DNA of 64,000 bases, taken from the NCBI RefSeq assembly GCF_003143855.1, contig NZ_QFRK01000001.1, positions 253,940 through 317,939 on the forward strand. Direction: 5' to 3'. This document shows positions 43,848 to 52,063 of the stretch, piece by piece (position 1 is the first letter of the stretch; every line of letters starts with the position of its first letter). The notes under the pieces were generated by a model. It made no database searches. It had not been told where the DNA came from and saw only the letters and a program-made list of their open reading frames with translations. The DNA is from Streptomyces sp. NWU339 (GTDB taxonomy: Bacteria > Actinomycetota > Actinomycetes > Streptomycetales > Streptomycetaceae). The position numbers and the translations under genes were made by a program.

Positions 43848-43862
43848 TGAAAATGAAAATCA
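43848..43862. promoter_or_regulatory. Zur box between rpmB and the L33-L31 fusion
   Basis: TGAAAATGAAAATCA matches 12 of 15 positions of the Streptomyces Zur consensus TGAAAATGATTTTCA. It is placed to control both divergent transcripts and lies 22 bases before the ATG at 43884. Repression with zinc and release on starvation is the expected mode. Confidence 0.8.
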
Positions 43863-43883
43863 ATTCACTGTATGGTGCTGCCC

Positions 43884-44249
43884 ATGGCCCGTAACGAACT
43901 GCGCCCGATCATCAAGCTGAGGTCCACCGCCGGCACCGGCTACACCTACGTGACCCGCAAGAACCGCCGTAATGATCCCGACCGGCTGACGCTGCGCAAG
44001 TACGACCCGGTCGTCGGCCGCCACGTCGACTTCCGCGACCGGGCCGCCGACTTCGCCTTCCTCACCCGCTCGACGGCCACCAGCGACAAGACCGTCGAGT
44101 GGGAGGACGGCAACACCTACCCGGTCATCGACGTGGAGATCTCCTCGGCGAGCCACCCCTTCTACACCGGCACCCAGCGGGTGCTGGACACCGCGGGGCG
44201 GGTCGAGCGCTTCGAGCGGCGCTACGGCCGCGGACGGAGCGAGCGGTGA
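43884..44249 (+). CDS. In-frame fusion of ribosomal proteins L33 and L31 (both zinc-free types)
   Basis: A 121-residue protein. Residues 1-51 are a C-minus L33 ([20 protein letters not shown]... [14 protein letters not shown]). From about residue 48 it continues as L31 type B ([20 protein letters not shown]... [20 protein letters not shown]). The L33 stop and the first ~18 residues of L31 are missing. The junction lies at VDFRD, where L33 normally ends FREE(R) and L31 has [12 protein letters not shown], so a short shared sequence probably recombined. There is no frameshift in the window. ATG 43884 was chosen over 43872 as it matches the L33 start. It overlaps the next gene (GTGA). Confidence 0.9.
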   Translation: MARNELRPIIKLRSTAGTGYTYVTRKNRRNDPDRLTLRKYDPVVGRHVDFRDRAADFAFLTRSTATSDKTVEWEDGNTYPVIDVEISSASHPFYTGTQRVLDTAGRVERFERRYGRGRSER

Positions 44250-45421
44250 GCGGGGGCCAGGCGAGGCTGCCGGTCGCGCTCGTCGCCGGGTTGCACACGG
44301 ATGCCCGCCGGGCCGCCGTGGAGGAGATCCTGCGCACGGTCCCCGGCTCGGTCGCGCTGCACCACGACCTGACGTCCGCTCTCGACAGCGCGGTGCACCG
44401 CACCGTACGCGACGCCGGCGGCCTGCTGGGCAGTGGCGACACCCCGCTGGTGAACGACTGTGCGTGCTGCGCGCTGCGCGAGGACCTCGTCCCCGAACTG
44501 CTGCGGCTCGCGGAGGAGGGCAGGCATCGGCTGGCCGTCGTGGAACTGTGGGACTCGGTCGAACCCCAGGCGATGGCCGCGGTCATCGCCGGCGCGGGCG
44601 CACCGCTGGCGCTGACCGGGGTCGCCACCGCGGTCGACCCGGCACTCGTCCTGCCGTGCCTGTCCAACGGCGACGACCTGGCCGACGTGGGCCTCGCCGC
44701 CGCCCCGACCGACCAGCGCACCGTCGCCGACACCTTCGCCCGGCAACTGGAGTACCCCACGGTGCTCGCCCTCGTCGAGGGCAGCTCGTGCGGCGAGGCC
44801 GACGAGACTGCCGACGACAGCGACCACGCGCTGCTCGCCCAGCTCACACCGGGCGCACGAGCGGTACGCGTCGAGGGCGGTGCGCTGGGGACCGCTCTGC
44901 TGGCGGGCTTCGACGTGGCAGCGGCCGCCGCCCGCCAGCATCCCACGTGCGCGCTGCTGCCGCAGGAGTGCGACGAGCACGGCGTGGGCACCCTCGCCTG
45001 GCGGCGGACACGGCCCTTCCACCCACAGCGTCTCCACGCGGCACTGGAGGACCTGACCTGCGCGGCCGCCCGCAGCCGTGGGCGGTTCTGGCTGGCCGAC
45101 CACCCCGACACGCTGCTGTCGTGGGACGCCGCGGGCGGCGCGCTGTGTGTGGAGTCCGCGGGCCCCTGGCTGGCGGCCCTGCCGGATGCCGCCTGGGAGA
45201 TGGTGCCCGCCGAACGCCGCGTCGCCGCTTCCCTGGACTGGCATCCCGAACACGGTGACCGCTGCCAGTACCTCACCTTCACCTCGCCCGGCCTGGACCG
45301 CGACGGTCTGCTGGCCCTGCTCGACTCCTGCCTGCTCACCGACGAGGAGTACGCGGAGGGCAGGGAGGGCTGGAAGGAACTACCGCACGCCTTCGACGAT
45401 TTGCTCGACCCCGTTGCCTGA
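44246..45421 (+). CDS. CobW/G3E-like protein lacking the P-loop
   Basis: A 391-residue G3E-family protein. The metal-binding CxCC motif is present ([12 protein letters not shown]) and the C-terminal CobW_C domain is clear ([14 protein letters not shown]... [20 protein letters not shown]... [13 protein letters not shown]). The N-terminus reads [20 protein letters not shown] where an active GTPase has [11 protein letters not shown], so the Walker A GKT is absent and GTP hydrolysis is unlikely. Its place after the Zur box and coupled to the L33-L31 gene marks it as part of the zinc-starvation response, possibly as a metal-binding chaperone. Confidence 0.8.
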   Translation: MSGGQARLPVALVAGLHTDARRAAVEEILRTVPGSVALHHDLTSALDSAVHRTVRDAGGLLGSGDTPLVNDCACCALREDLVPELLRLAEEGRHRLAVVELWDSVEPQAMAAVIAGAGAPLALTGVATAVDPALVLPCLSNGDDLADVGLAAAPTDQRTVADTFARQLEYPTVLALVEGSSCGEADETADDSDHALLAQLTPGARAVRVEGGALGTALLAGFDVAAAAARQHPTCALLPQECDEHGVGTLAWRRTRPFHPQRLHAALEDLTCAAARSRGRFWLADHPDTLLSWDAAGGALCVESAGPWLAALPDAAWEMVPAERRVAASLDWHPEHGDRCQYLTFTSPGLDRDGLLALLDSCLLTDEEYAEGREGWKELPHAFDDLLDPVA

Positions 45422-45508
45422 ACCGTGAACCGTCCCGGCGACGCCCCGCCCCGAAGGCGTGTCGCCCGCACACCCCGCAGCACCCCGCTGGAGAGGACCG
45501 AACCGACC

Positions 45509-45751
45509 ATGCCCCGAGGCACAAGTACCCGACGGCAGACCGTCAAGCACCCGCGCGTCAACCCGCTGGACGCCGCCGGCATCACGTACGTCGACTACAA
45601 GGACACCGACCTGCTGAGGAAGTTCATATCCGACCGCGGAAAGATCCGCAGCCGTCGGGTGACCCACGTGACGCGTCAGCAGCAGCGACAGATAGCGCGG
45701 GCCATCAAGAACGCCCGCGAGATGGCCCTCCTCCCGTACGGCTCCCGCTAG
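45509..45751 (+). CDS. rpsR: 30S ribosomal protein S18, zinc-free paralogue
   Basis: An 80-residue S18 ([20 protein letters not shown], then [20 protein letters not shown]) without cysteines. ATG 45509 has GGAGAGGA 10-18 bases upstream. It follows the CobW-like gene by 87 bp in the same direction and is likely the end of the Zur-controlled transcript. Confidence 0.96.
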   Translation: MPRGTSTRRQTVKHPRVNPLDAAGITYVDYKDTDLLRKFISDRGKIRSRRVTHVTRQQQRQIARAIKNAREMALLPYGSR

Positions 45752-45803
45752 CCGTACGGACGACCGGGGCGGCCCGCGCCGCCGGTCGTCCCCACGTCCG
45801 CCG

Positions 45804-47030
45804 TCAGCGGCCCACCGGATCCTCCCAGGCGCGGTCCCCCGGAGCCGTCAGGGCCAGGTGGCCGCCGTCGTCGAGGGGGGTCGGCACGGTGAGCGTGGCC
45901 ACATGCCCGGTTCCGTCGAAGAGGTGGACCTCGCCGTGACCGCCGCGGGTGACGGCAGTGAGCGGGGCGCCCGGCGAGGCAGCGATCGCCCGGCGCTGCA
46001 CTCCGTCCCACGGCGTTCCGCCGGGCCTCGGCGCGCCGTCCATGGGCGGCAGCGGGTGACGGGCGATGACGCGGGGCTCGCCGCCCGGGAGTTCGGCCGT
46101 CAGCAGGATCAGTTCGTCGCCGTCGGGGTGCACCCGTGCGTACGCGATGTGGTGCGCGGCGACCGCGAGCCGGAAGACCAGCCCGGGCCCGAGTGGCAGG
46201 CGGCCGGTGCGGCCCCCGTCGAGGGTGTGGAACCAGGCGTCGTTGGTCCACTCCGGCCATTGCCCCGGGTCGGTGGGGCCGCCGCGTACGCACGACCACA
46301 GTGTCCGCCGTACGGGATCGAGTCGCAGGTAGTAGCCGCGTCCGGGCCCGGCCCAGGGTATCGGCTCTTCCATGAGCAGGTGGTCGCCGTCGCGCCGGGC
46401 CCGGTGCACTCCGGAGGCCGCGGCGGCGAACAGCCGTCCGGTGAGCCGGTCGTAGGCGTCGCCGTGGCCGTCGTGGTCGGGCAGCTCCGTCTCGTACGCG
46501 GGTGGCGCGGGGGGACTGGCGGGGGCGGCGCTCTGGAGGTCGTCGTAGCGGTACGCGGTCAGCGTGCCGGGCTCGCGGTGCCGCAGGACGACGAGCGGGC
46601 CGCCGGAGCCGCACATCACCGTCACGCCCGGTTCGCCGGCCCGTGTACGTACCCGGACCGATCTGCCACGGTCGAGGTCGACCGTGGTCAGCAGATCCGA
46701 CCACGGCTCCCAGTTTCGGCCCAGACCTGTGGTGACCGCGAGCCGACGGCCCGACGCGTCGGCCGCCAGGTGTTCGGCCGGAGTGGCCACCGGCGCCGTC
46801 GCCGCGATCAGTGGGCGGCCCGCGTCCGGGCCGTACGGGTCGAGGACGACGAGCTCGCCCGCGAGGTCGTCGACGAATGCCCAGTGGCCGCCCGGGAGGG
46901 CGAGGAAGCCGGCGTGCTCGGCGAGGTGCCGGCCCTCCACGACACCCGTCACCCGGCCGTCCGGCAGGTTCAGCACCCGTATGGATCCGGCGACTTGGTC
47001 GGCTGTCAGCAGGCGCGGGGCGAGCGGCAT
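45804..47030 (-). CDS. Unknown beta-propeller-like protein, divergent from the metal importer
   Basis: A 408-residue protein of repeated strand-rich units (HWAFVDDLAGELVVLDPYG, RRLAVTTGLGRNWEPWSDLL, RLFAAAASGVHRARRDGDHL, AIAASPGAPLTAVTRGGHG, EVHLFDGTGHVATL), which suggests a seven-bladed propeller. No signal peptide or catalytic motif is visible, so it appears cytoplasmic. It starts 40 bp left of a Zur-type box and is divergent from the lipoprotein gene at 47177, so it probably belongs to the same metal-controlled locus. Role unknown: it might bind the peptide-metal complex or modify the RiPP. Confidence 0.6.
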   Translation of the reverse strand: MPLAPRLLTADQVAGSIRVLNLPDGRVTGVVEGRHLAEHAGFLALPGGHWAFVDDLAGELVVLDPYGPDAGRPLIAATAPVATPAEHLAADASGRRLAVTTGLGRNWEPWSDLLTTVDLDRGRSVRVRTRAGEPGVTVMCGSGGPLVVLRHREPGTLTAYRYDDLQSAAPASPPAPPAYETELPDHDGHGDAYDRLTGRLFAAAASGVHRARRDGDHLLMEEPIPWAGPGRGYYLRLDPVRRTLWSCVRGGPTDPGQWPEWTNDAWFHTLDGGRTGRLPLGPGLVFRLAVAAHHIAYARVHPDGDELILLTAELPGGEPRVIARHPLPPMDGAPRPGGTPWDGVQRRAIAASPGAPLTAVTRGGHGEVHLFDGTGHVATLTVPTPLDDGGHLALTAPGDRAWEDPVGR

Positions 47031-47069
47031 GGCGGGACTCCTGGAGGGGTGGTGGGGTGAACGGGTTAT

Positions 47070-47084
47070 CGGTAATGATTATCA
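47070..47084. promoter_or_regulatory. Zur-type box upstream of the importer operon
   Basis: CGGTAATGATTATCA matches 11 of 15 positions of the Zur consensus and contains the palindrome ATGATTATCAT (47075-47085). It lies 93 bp before the lipoprotein ATG and 40 bp before the divergent propeller gene. Confidence 0.65.
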
Positions 47085-47176
47085 TGTGCCTATTCGTGTG
47101 GTGGGGGAACGGCCTGGGGCGCCTCTGCCTCACATCCGGATCCGCCCCGGGAACGACACGGAGAGCCGAGAGTCAT

Positions 47177-48160
47177 ATGTCACGCAGAATGCTGCGGACC
47201 GTTCGCCGCTGTGCCGCCGCGGCCGTCATGGGGGCACTGCTCGCCGGCTGCGGATCCACCGCCGCCGAGACCGGCGACAAGGGGGAAGGTGGTGCGGGGG
47301 CCAGGACCGATGTGAAGGTGGAGCCCATCGACGCCGCCCGCTCCGTCACCGATGTCAAGGGCGTCACCGTTGCCACGAAGGCCGCGCCGCGGCGTGTGGT
47401 CTGTCTCGTCGCGCTCTGCGACGACATGCTTGCCGAACTGGGCATGACGCCTGCCGCCACCAACTCCGGGCTGCTCGCCCATCCGAAGTTCCTGGGCAGG
47501 GAGAAGGCCGCGAAGATACCGGTCGTACCGGGCGGTTTCCTCGCGCCTGAGGCCGAGGCGATCCTCTCCCACCAGCCGGATCTGGTGATCGGCCTGGAGG
47601 ACACGCACGGCAAGCTCGCGCCGGCGCTGAAGGGTGCGACGGTGTTCTGGCCGGTTCAACCGGGCAGTTGGGAGGACAGCGTCGGCTACCTGCGCAACCT
47701 CGCCGCGCTCACCGGACGCACCTCGCAGGGCGAGGCGGCCGAGAAGGCGTTCCGCGCCAAGCTTGCCGAGGCCGAGAGTGCCAGGAGCGACAAGACCGCG
47801 CTCATCATCTTCGGCAGCGACGAGAACTTCGGCGTCGCCACGCCCGGCAACGACGTCGCCGCCGGGCTCTTTCCCAAGATCGCGCACTACCCGTGGAAGA
47901 GCCGCGGCGTCGACGGGACGTACAGCATGGAGGAGATCCTCGCCGCCGACGTCGACGTGCTGTTCGTCGAGACGCTCTCCTTCGGCGGCCCTTCCGAGGG
48001 CAAGCTCTCCGACAAGCTCGCCAAGAACCCGCTCTGGTCGCGCATCCCGGCCGTCCAGAACGGCGAGGTCCACGAGGTCGACTCCGAGGTGTGGGCCAAG
48101 GGCCGCGGCACCCGGTCGCTCGGCATCGTCCTCGACGAGGCGACGGCAGCACTGAAGTGA
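47177..48160 (+). CDS. Metallophore/metal ABC transporter binding lipoprotein (FecB/BtuF type)
   Basis: A 327-residue cluster A-II binding protein. The signal sequence ends in lipobox LLAGC. The fold pattern is PRRVVCLVALCDDMLAELGM (first strand and helix), ILSHQPDLVIGLEDTHG, the domain-linking helix, then SMEEILAADVDVLFVETLSF and IPAVQNGEVHEVDSEVW. Such proteins bind metal chelates, heme or free metal chelators rather than bare zinc. As the first gene of the operon leading into the RiPP genes, it is a candidate receptor for the peptide-metal complex. Its stop overlaps the next start (GTGA). Confidence 0.85.
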   Translation: MSRRMLRTVRRCAAAAVMGALLAGCGSTAAETGDKGEGGAGARTDVKVEPIDAARSVTDVKGVTVATKAAPRRVVCLVALCDDMLAELGMTPAATNSGLLAHPKFLGREKAAKIPVVPGGFLAPEAEAILSHQPDLVIGLEDTHGKLAPALKGATVFWPVQPGSWEDSVGYLRNLAALTGRTSQGEAAEKAFRAKLAEAESARSDKTALIIFGSDENFGVATPGNDVAAGLFPKIAHYPWKSRGVDGTYSMEEILAADVDVLFVETLSFGGPSEGKLSDKLAKNPLWSRIPAVQNGEVHEVDSEVWAKGRGTRSLGIVLDEATAALK

Positions 48161-49137
48161 CCGGGCAAGGGACCGTGCGCCCTGTCGCTGTGGTCGCCGC
48201 GGTGCTGGTGACGGTCGTCTCCAGCGCGTTGTGCCTGGGAACGCCGTATGTGCCGCCTTCCGCACTCGCCGACGCGCTCGGCGGGGACGGCCTTGTCGGC
48301 GTCATCGTTGCCGAACTGCGGCTGCCCAGGCTCGTGCTGGCGCTCGTCGCCGGTGCCTGCCTGGGCGCCGCCGGGCTGGTCCTCCAGGAGGCCCTGCGCA
48401 ATCCGCTCGCCGTGCCCGAGATGCTCGGCGTCTCCAGCGGGGCCGCGCTCGGCGTCGCGGCCCCGCTGGTCCTCGCCCTGTCCGTGCCGCTCGCGGTGCA
48501 GCCGCTGCTCGCCATCGGCGGCGCGGCGCTCGGCGGTGTCCTGACCCTGCTCGCCGCCGGGTTCGGGCGCAGCCCCTCGGGTGTGCTGCTCACCGGGGCG
48601 GCTGTCGCCGCCGCCCTTCAGGCCGCGCTGCTCGTGCTGATGGTCCTGGCCGACCAGCTCGACCTCCAGCTCATCTACCGCTACCTGCTCGGCAGCCTCT
48701 CCGCCCGGACCTGGGACGACGTGACGGGCCTCGGGCCCTGGCTTCTCATCGCCGTCCCGGCCCTGGTCCTGTGCGCCCCGGTGCTGAGCGTGCTGCGGCT
48801 CGGCGACGCCGACGCCCGGGCGCTGGGCGTACGGGTACGGCGGGCACGGCTGGCCGCGCTCGCCATCTCCGTGCTGCTCATCGCGCCGGTCGTCGCCGTG
48901 TGCGGGCCGGTCGCCTGGGTCGGGTTTCTCGCACCCCACCTGGCGCGCCGGTTGCGTCCGGGCTCGGACGCGGTGGGCTGGCTGCCGTGGTCGGCGGCGT
49001 GGGGCGCGCTGGTGGTGGCCTGTGCGGACCAGCCGGCGCGGCTCGCCCTGGCGCCGACCGAGACCCCGGTCGGCGCCTGGACGGCCCTGCTCGGCGTCCC
49101 GGCGGGCGTCGCCCTGCTGAAAGCGAGCCGCCGATGA
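48157..49137 (+). CDS. FecCD-family ABC permease 1
   Basis: A 326-residue membrane protein with about ten hydrophobic helices and the FecCD signatures RLPRLVLALVAGACLGAAGLVLQEALRNPLAVPEMLGVSSGAALG and VGFLAPHLARRL. It forms half of a heterodimeric channel with the following gene. GTG 48157 overlaps the lipoprotein stop; its own stop overlaps the next ATG. Confidence 0.9.
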   Translation: MTGQGTVRPVAVVAAVLVTVVSSALCLGTPYVPPSALADALGGDGLVGVIVAELRLPRLVLALVAGACLGAAGLVLQEALRNPLAVPEMLGVSSGAALGVAAPLVLALSVPLAVQPLLAIGGAALGGVLTLLAAGFGRSPSGVLLTGAAVAAALQAALLVLMVLADQLDLQLIYRYLLGSLSARTWDDVTGLGPWLLIAVPALVLCAPVLSVLRLGDADARALGVRVRRARLAALAISVLLIAPVVAVCGPVAWVGFLAPHLARRLRPGSDAVGWLPWSAAWGALVVACADQPARLALAPTETPVGAWTALLGVPAGVALLKASRR

Positions 49138-50147
49138 CGTACGCGCGCCGAACAGCTCTCCTGGTGCTGCTCGTTGCCACCGTCGCAGCTGCCGGGCTGT
49201 GCGCCGGACGCGCGCTGCCGGCCTTTGGCGTCTGGGAGGTGCTGAGCGGCGGCGGCGACCCCACCGCCCGGCACATCGTTCTTCACCTGCGCCTGCCGCG
49301 CACCCTGGTGGCGCTGGCGGCGGGCGCCTCGCTGGGCCTGGCCGGCACGGTTTTGCAGTCGGCGCTGCGCAACCCGCTGGCCGGACCCGAGGTCACCGGC
49401 GTCACCCCGGGCGCCGTTCTGGGCGCGGTGACCGCGACCGGGCTGGGCCTGGCGGGCTGGGAGTCCCCGGCCGCGGTGGTGACCGCCGCGTGCCTGGGCG
49501 GGTTTTCGGGGGCGGGGCTGCTGTGGTTGCTGGCCGGGCGTGAGCGAGGTGATTCCGCGCAGATGGCCGTGAACGGCGTACTCGTCTCGGCGGTGCTCGC
49601 CGGACTGACCGCCATGGTGCTGCTGGTCGCCCCCGGCGAGCTCGGCAGCGTCGTGCAGTGGCTGGTCGGCTCCACCGAGGGCCGCGTGTGGGCCCACTGG
49701 CACCTGCTGTGGCCCTGGGCGACCGCGTGGGCCGTCGCCGCCTACGCGATGGCGGCCCCCTTGACCCTGCTGCGCTGCGGGGAGGAACAGGCCGCGGCGA
49801 CCGGGCTGAACACCGGACGGGCGCGGGTCGCGGCGCTCGTGTGTGCCGTGGCGCTCACCGCCGGGGCGGTCTCGGCCGTCGGCGCGCTGGGCTTCGTCGG
49901 GCTGCTCGTACCCCACCTCGCGTTCGCCCTCTTCGGGGCGGACCTGCGCGCCGCGCTCCCCGGGGCGGCGCTGCTCGGCGCCGTCGTGGTGGGCGCCGCG
50001 GACGCGGGTGCCCAGTGGCTGTCCCGGACGGCCGCCGCCGCACTGGACATGGACCGGCTGAGCATCCCCGTCGGGGCGCTCACGACCTGCGGTGGCGCGG
50101 CGCTGCTGCTGATCGTGGCACGCCGCCGCACGGCGAGTGAGGAGTGA
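49134..50147 (+). CDS. FecCD-family ABC permease 2
   Basis: A 337-residue permease with the same pattern (RLPRTLVALAAGASLGLAGTVLQSALRNPLAGPEVTGVTPGAVLG; GFVGLLVPHLAFALFG). It is paralogous to permease 1 and coupled to it (ATGA) and to the ATPase gene (GTGA at 50144-50147). Confidence 0.9.
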   Translation: MTYARRTALLVLLVATVAAAGLCAGRALPAFGVWEVLSGGGDPTARHIVLHLRLPRTLVALAAGASLGLAGTVLQSALRNPLAGPEVTGVTPGAVLGAVTATGLGLAGWESPAAVVTAACLGGFSGAGLLWLLAGRERGDSAQMAVNGVLVSAVLAGLTAMVLLVAPGELGSVVQWLVGSTEGRVWAHWHLLWPWATAWAVAAYAMAAPLTLLRCGEEQAAATGLNTGRARVAALVCAVALTAGAVSAVGALGFVGLLVPHLAFALFGADLRAALPGAALLGAVVVGAADAGAQWLSRTAAAALDMDRLSIPVGALTTCGGAALLLIVARRRTASEE

Positions 50148-50992
50148 AGGTGGACGTTGTCGTGGAAGCCGGGGCCAGGGGGGCGATACGGGTCGAAGGG
50201 CTGCGCTTCGGCTATCCGGGCCGGGAGGTCCTCGACGGGATCGACCTGGGCATCGCCACCGGCGAGCTGGTCGCCCTCGTCGGCCTCAACGGCTGCGGCA
50301 AGAGCACCCTGCTGCGGCTCTGCGCCGGCCTGCTGAAACCGGCTGCCGGACGGGTGCTGCTCGGCGGAGACGAGCTGTCCCGCCTCTCGCGGCGGGCGGC
50401 CGCCCGCCGGGTGGCTCTGCTGCACCAGCAGGCTCCCCAGGTACCGGGTATGACGGTGCGTCACTTGGTGCGCCAAGGGCGGTACGCGGCACGAGGGCCG
50501 CTCGGCATGCTTCGCGACGGCGACGACGCGGTGTGCGCCCGGGCCATGGCCGACGTCGGAGTGACCGAGTGGGCGGACCGGCCGGTGGACGCGCTCTCGG
50601 GCGGTGAGCGCCAGCGCGTCCGGCTGGCCATGGCGCTCGCCCAGGACACCCGCGTACTGCTGCTCGACGAGCCGACCACGTACCTCGACCTGCGTCACCA
50701 GCTGGAGGTCATGCAGACGGTGGTACGGCTGCGCGAGGAACGCGGGCTGACGGTCGTGATGGTGCTCCACGACCTGGGGCACGCGGCGCGGTTCGCGGAC
50801 CGGATTGTGGCGCTGCGGCACGGTCGGGTGGCGGCGGACGGCCCGCCGGCCGAGGTGGTCACCCCGGCCCTGCTGGCCGAAGTCCTGGGCGTGGCAGGCC
50901 GGGTGGGCCGTGATCCGGAGGGCGGCTGGCCGGTGTGTTACCCGGATCACCCGCTCCCCGAAGGCTTGCGAAATGATAATCATCTTCATTAG
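50144..50992 (+). CDS. ABC transporter ATPase of the FecBCD-type importer
   Basis: A 282-residue ATPase: Walker A LVGLNGCGKSTLLRL, Q-loop ALLHQQAPQV, signature ALSGGERQRVRLAMAL, Walker B VLLLDEPTTYLD, and switch VMVLHDLGHA, the FepC/BtuD type. It energises the two permeases. Its last codons (NDNHLH, stop 50992) overlap a Zur-type box, so part of the regulatory DNA of the RiPP genes is coding sequence. Confidence 0.92.
   Translation: MKVDVVVEAGARGAIRVEGLRFGYPGREVLDGIDLGIATGELVALVGLNGCGKSTLLRLCAGLLKPAAGRVLLGGDELSRLSRRAAARRVALLHQQAPQVPGMTVRHLVRQGRYAARGPLGMLRDGDDAVCARAMADVGVTEWADRPVDALSGGERQRVRLAMALAQDTRVLLLDEPTTYLDLRHQLEVMQTVVRLREERGLTVVMVLHDLGHAARFADRIVALRHGRVAADGPPAEVVTPALLAEVLGVAGRVGRDPEGGWPVCYPDHPLPEGLRNDNHLH
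50974..50988. promoter_or_regulatory. Zur-type box in the 3' end of the ATPase gene, before the RiPP precursor
   Basis: On the minus strand it reads TGAAGATGATTATCA, matching 13 of 15 positions of the Zur consensus, the best match in this locus. It lies 66 bp before the precursor ATG, suggesting a second, zinc-controlled promoter for the RiPP genes. Confidence 0.75.
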
Positions 50993-51053
50993 TGTCAGTG
51001 GTGCGTCGCCGCCCCGGCGGCGCGGTCACCCGTATTGAACGGAGACTCAACTC

Positions 51054-51182
51054 ATGGAGCAGAACAAGGTGTTCACGCCGATCGCGGAGCAGGGTCAGCT
51101 CGCCCACCTGTCGGCGACCCACTCCAACGCCCTCGTCGAGAACCCCTTCGACGACGTCGTCGAGGCGGACGCGGACAAGTAA
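51054..51182 (+). CDS. RiPP precursor peptide of a YcaO cluster
   Basis: A 42-codon gene starting at ATG 51054 with GGAGA 8 bases upstream. The peptide begins MEQNKVFTPIAEQGQLAHLS and ends NPFDDVVEADADK. There is no Cys; the Ser/Thr residues T8, S20, T22, S24 are the only possible azoline sites, and H18 and H23 flank them in LAHLSATHSNAL. The C-terminal third is acidic (DD, E, D, D). It lies just before the ThiF-like, hydrolase, YcaO and dehydrogenase genes, the normal place of a precursor. The leader/core split is not evident; the core may be the SATHS region or the C-terminal acidic part. Confidence 0.75.
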   Translation: MEQNKVFTPIAEQGQLAHLSATHSNALVENPFDDVVEADADK

Positions 51183-51274
51183 GCCCGCCTGCCGAACCTG
51201 GGCCCGCCCGGAACGCCTTCCCGGGCGGGCCCGTCCAGTCCCCCTCTCCCTTGTTCCCCCTCGGAGGAATGCTC

Positions 51275-52063
51275 GTGGCCACCGTGCGGCTCACCCCCGG
51301 CGTCGTCCTCGTCACCGTCCCCCAACGGGGCCTCGCCGTCCGCACGCCCGACGGGAGGTTCCTGCGGGTGAACACGGGCACGGTGGGCGAGAAGGAGCTC
51401 CTCTCCCATTTCACCGACGGTGGTCCTGGCAACCCCCAACTCCTGGCCCTCGCACGGGCCTTCGAGGAGGCCGGCTACACCACCCGCACACCGGCACCCG
51501 CCCCGCTCGACGGACGCACCGTGGTCGTGCTCGGCGATCCCGAGCTCACAGGGCCGCTCACCCGGTGCGTCCGTGACGCGGGAGCCACCGTGCGCAGCGA
51601 CTTCCGCATCGAGGACCCCCACCGCACCGCCGTCGTCTGGTGCCTGAACAGGCCCGCCGCCGAAGGCATCTGGGAGGAGGCCGACGAGCTGCCCCGACGC
51701 GGTACGGCCTGGCTCCGCTGCCACCGCGAGGGCGCCCACGCCTGGCTCGAGCCGCTTGCCTGCGCGCCCGGTGACGTCACCTCCGCGCACGTACGGCTCC
51801 GCCGACTCGCCGCGACCCCCGCCCACCGCGAACTCTCCGCCTACTGGGCCGGCCACGCCACCCCCGACGAGGCCCCCGGCCACTCGCAGGCGGCGGCCGC
51901 GCTCACCGCGGCACTGCTCACCGGGGACCTCATCGCCTGGGCGGACGGCGCGTCCCTACCCGTACGGCGCCGGCTGCGCCGCATCGACCTGCGCGACCTC
52001 ACCGTCACCGAACACCCCGTCCTGCCGGTACCGCGCGTCGCCCCGCTGGACCTGCGCCGATGA
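51275..52063 (+). CDS. ThiF-like leader-binding protein of the azoline RiPP cluster
   Basis: A 262-residue protein of the ocin-ThiF-like type. The N-terminal ~75 residues look like a RiPP recognition winged helix (VVLVTVPQRGLAVRTPDGRF... LALARAFEEAGY). A Rossmann-like segment follows (GRTVVVLGDPELTGPLTRCVRDAGATV), then AVVWCLNRPAAEGIWEEAD, and LRRIDLRDLTVTEHPVLP at the end. It is expected to bind the precursor leader and present it to YcaO. GTG 51275 was chosen because GGAGG lies seven bases upstream; the ATG at 51269 is too close. Confidence 0.75.
   Translation: MATVRLTPGVVLVTVPQRGLAVRTPDGRFLRVNTGTVGEKELLSHFTDGGPGNPQLLALARAFEEAGYTTRTPAPAPLDGRTVVVLGDPELTGPLTRCVRDAGATVRSDFRIEDPHRTAVVWCLNRPAAEGIWEEADELPRRGTAWLRCHREGAHAWLEPLACAPGDVTSAHVRLRRLAATPAHRELSAYWAGHATPDEAPGHSQAAAALTAALLTGDLIAWADGASLPVRRRLRRIDLRDLTVTEHPVLPVPRVAPLDLRR

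Noticed and set aside
43872..43883. ATG at 43872 as start of the L33-L31 fusion
   Set aside because: It adds four residues not found in L33 and lies closer to the Zur box; ATG 43884 matches the family start.
47070..47084. Iron (DmdR) box instead of a Zur box
   Set aside because: The Streptomyces iron box has the TTAGGTTAGGCTAACCTAA pattern, which is not seen. The sites here fit the TGAAAATGATTTTCA type better and the neighbourhood is zinc-related, though experimental proof is needed.
51269..51271. ATG start for the ThiF-like gene
   Set aside because: The GGAGG site would be only one base away; GTG 51275 has normal spacing.
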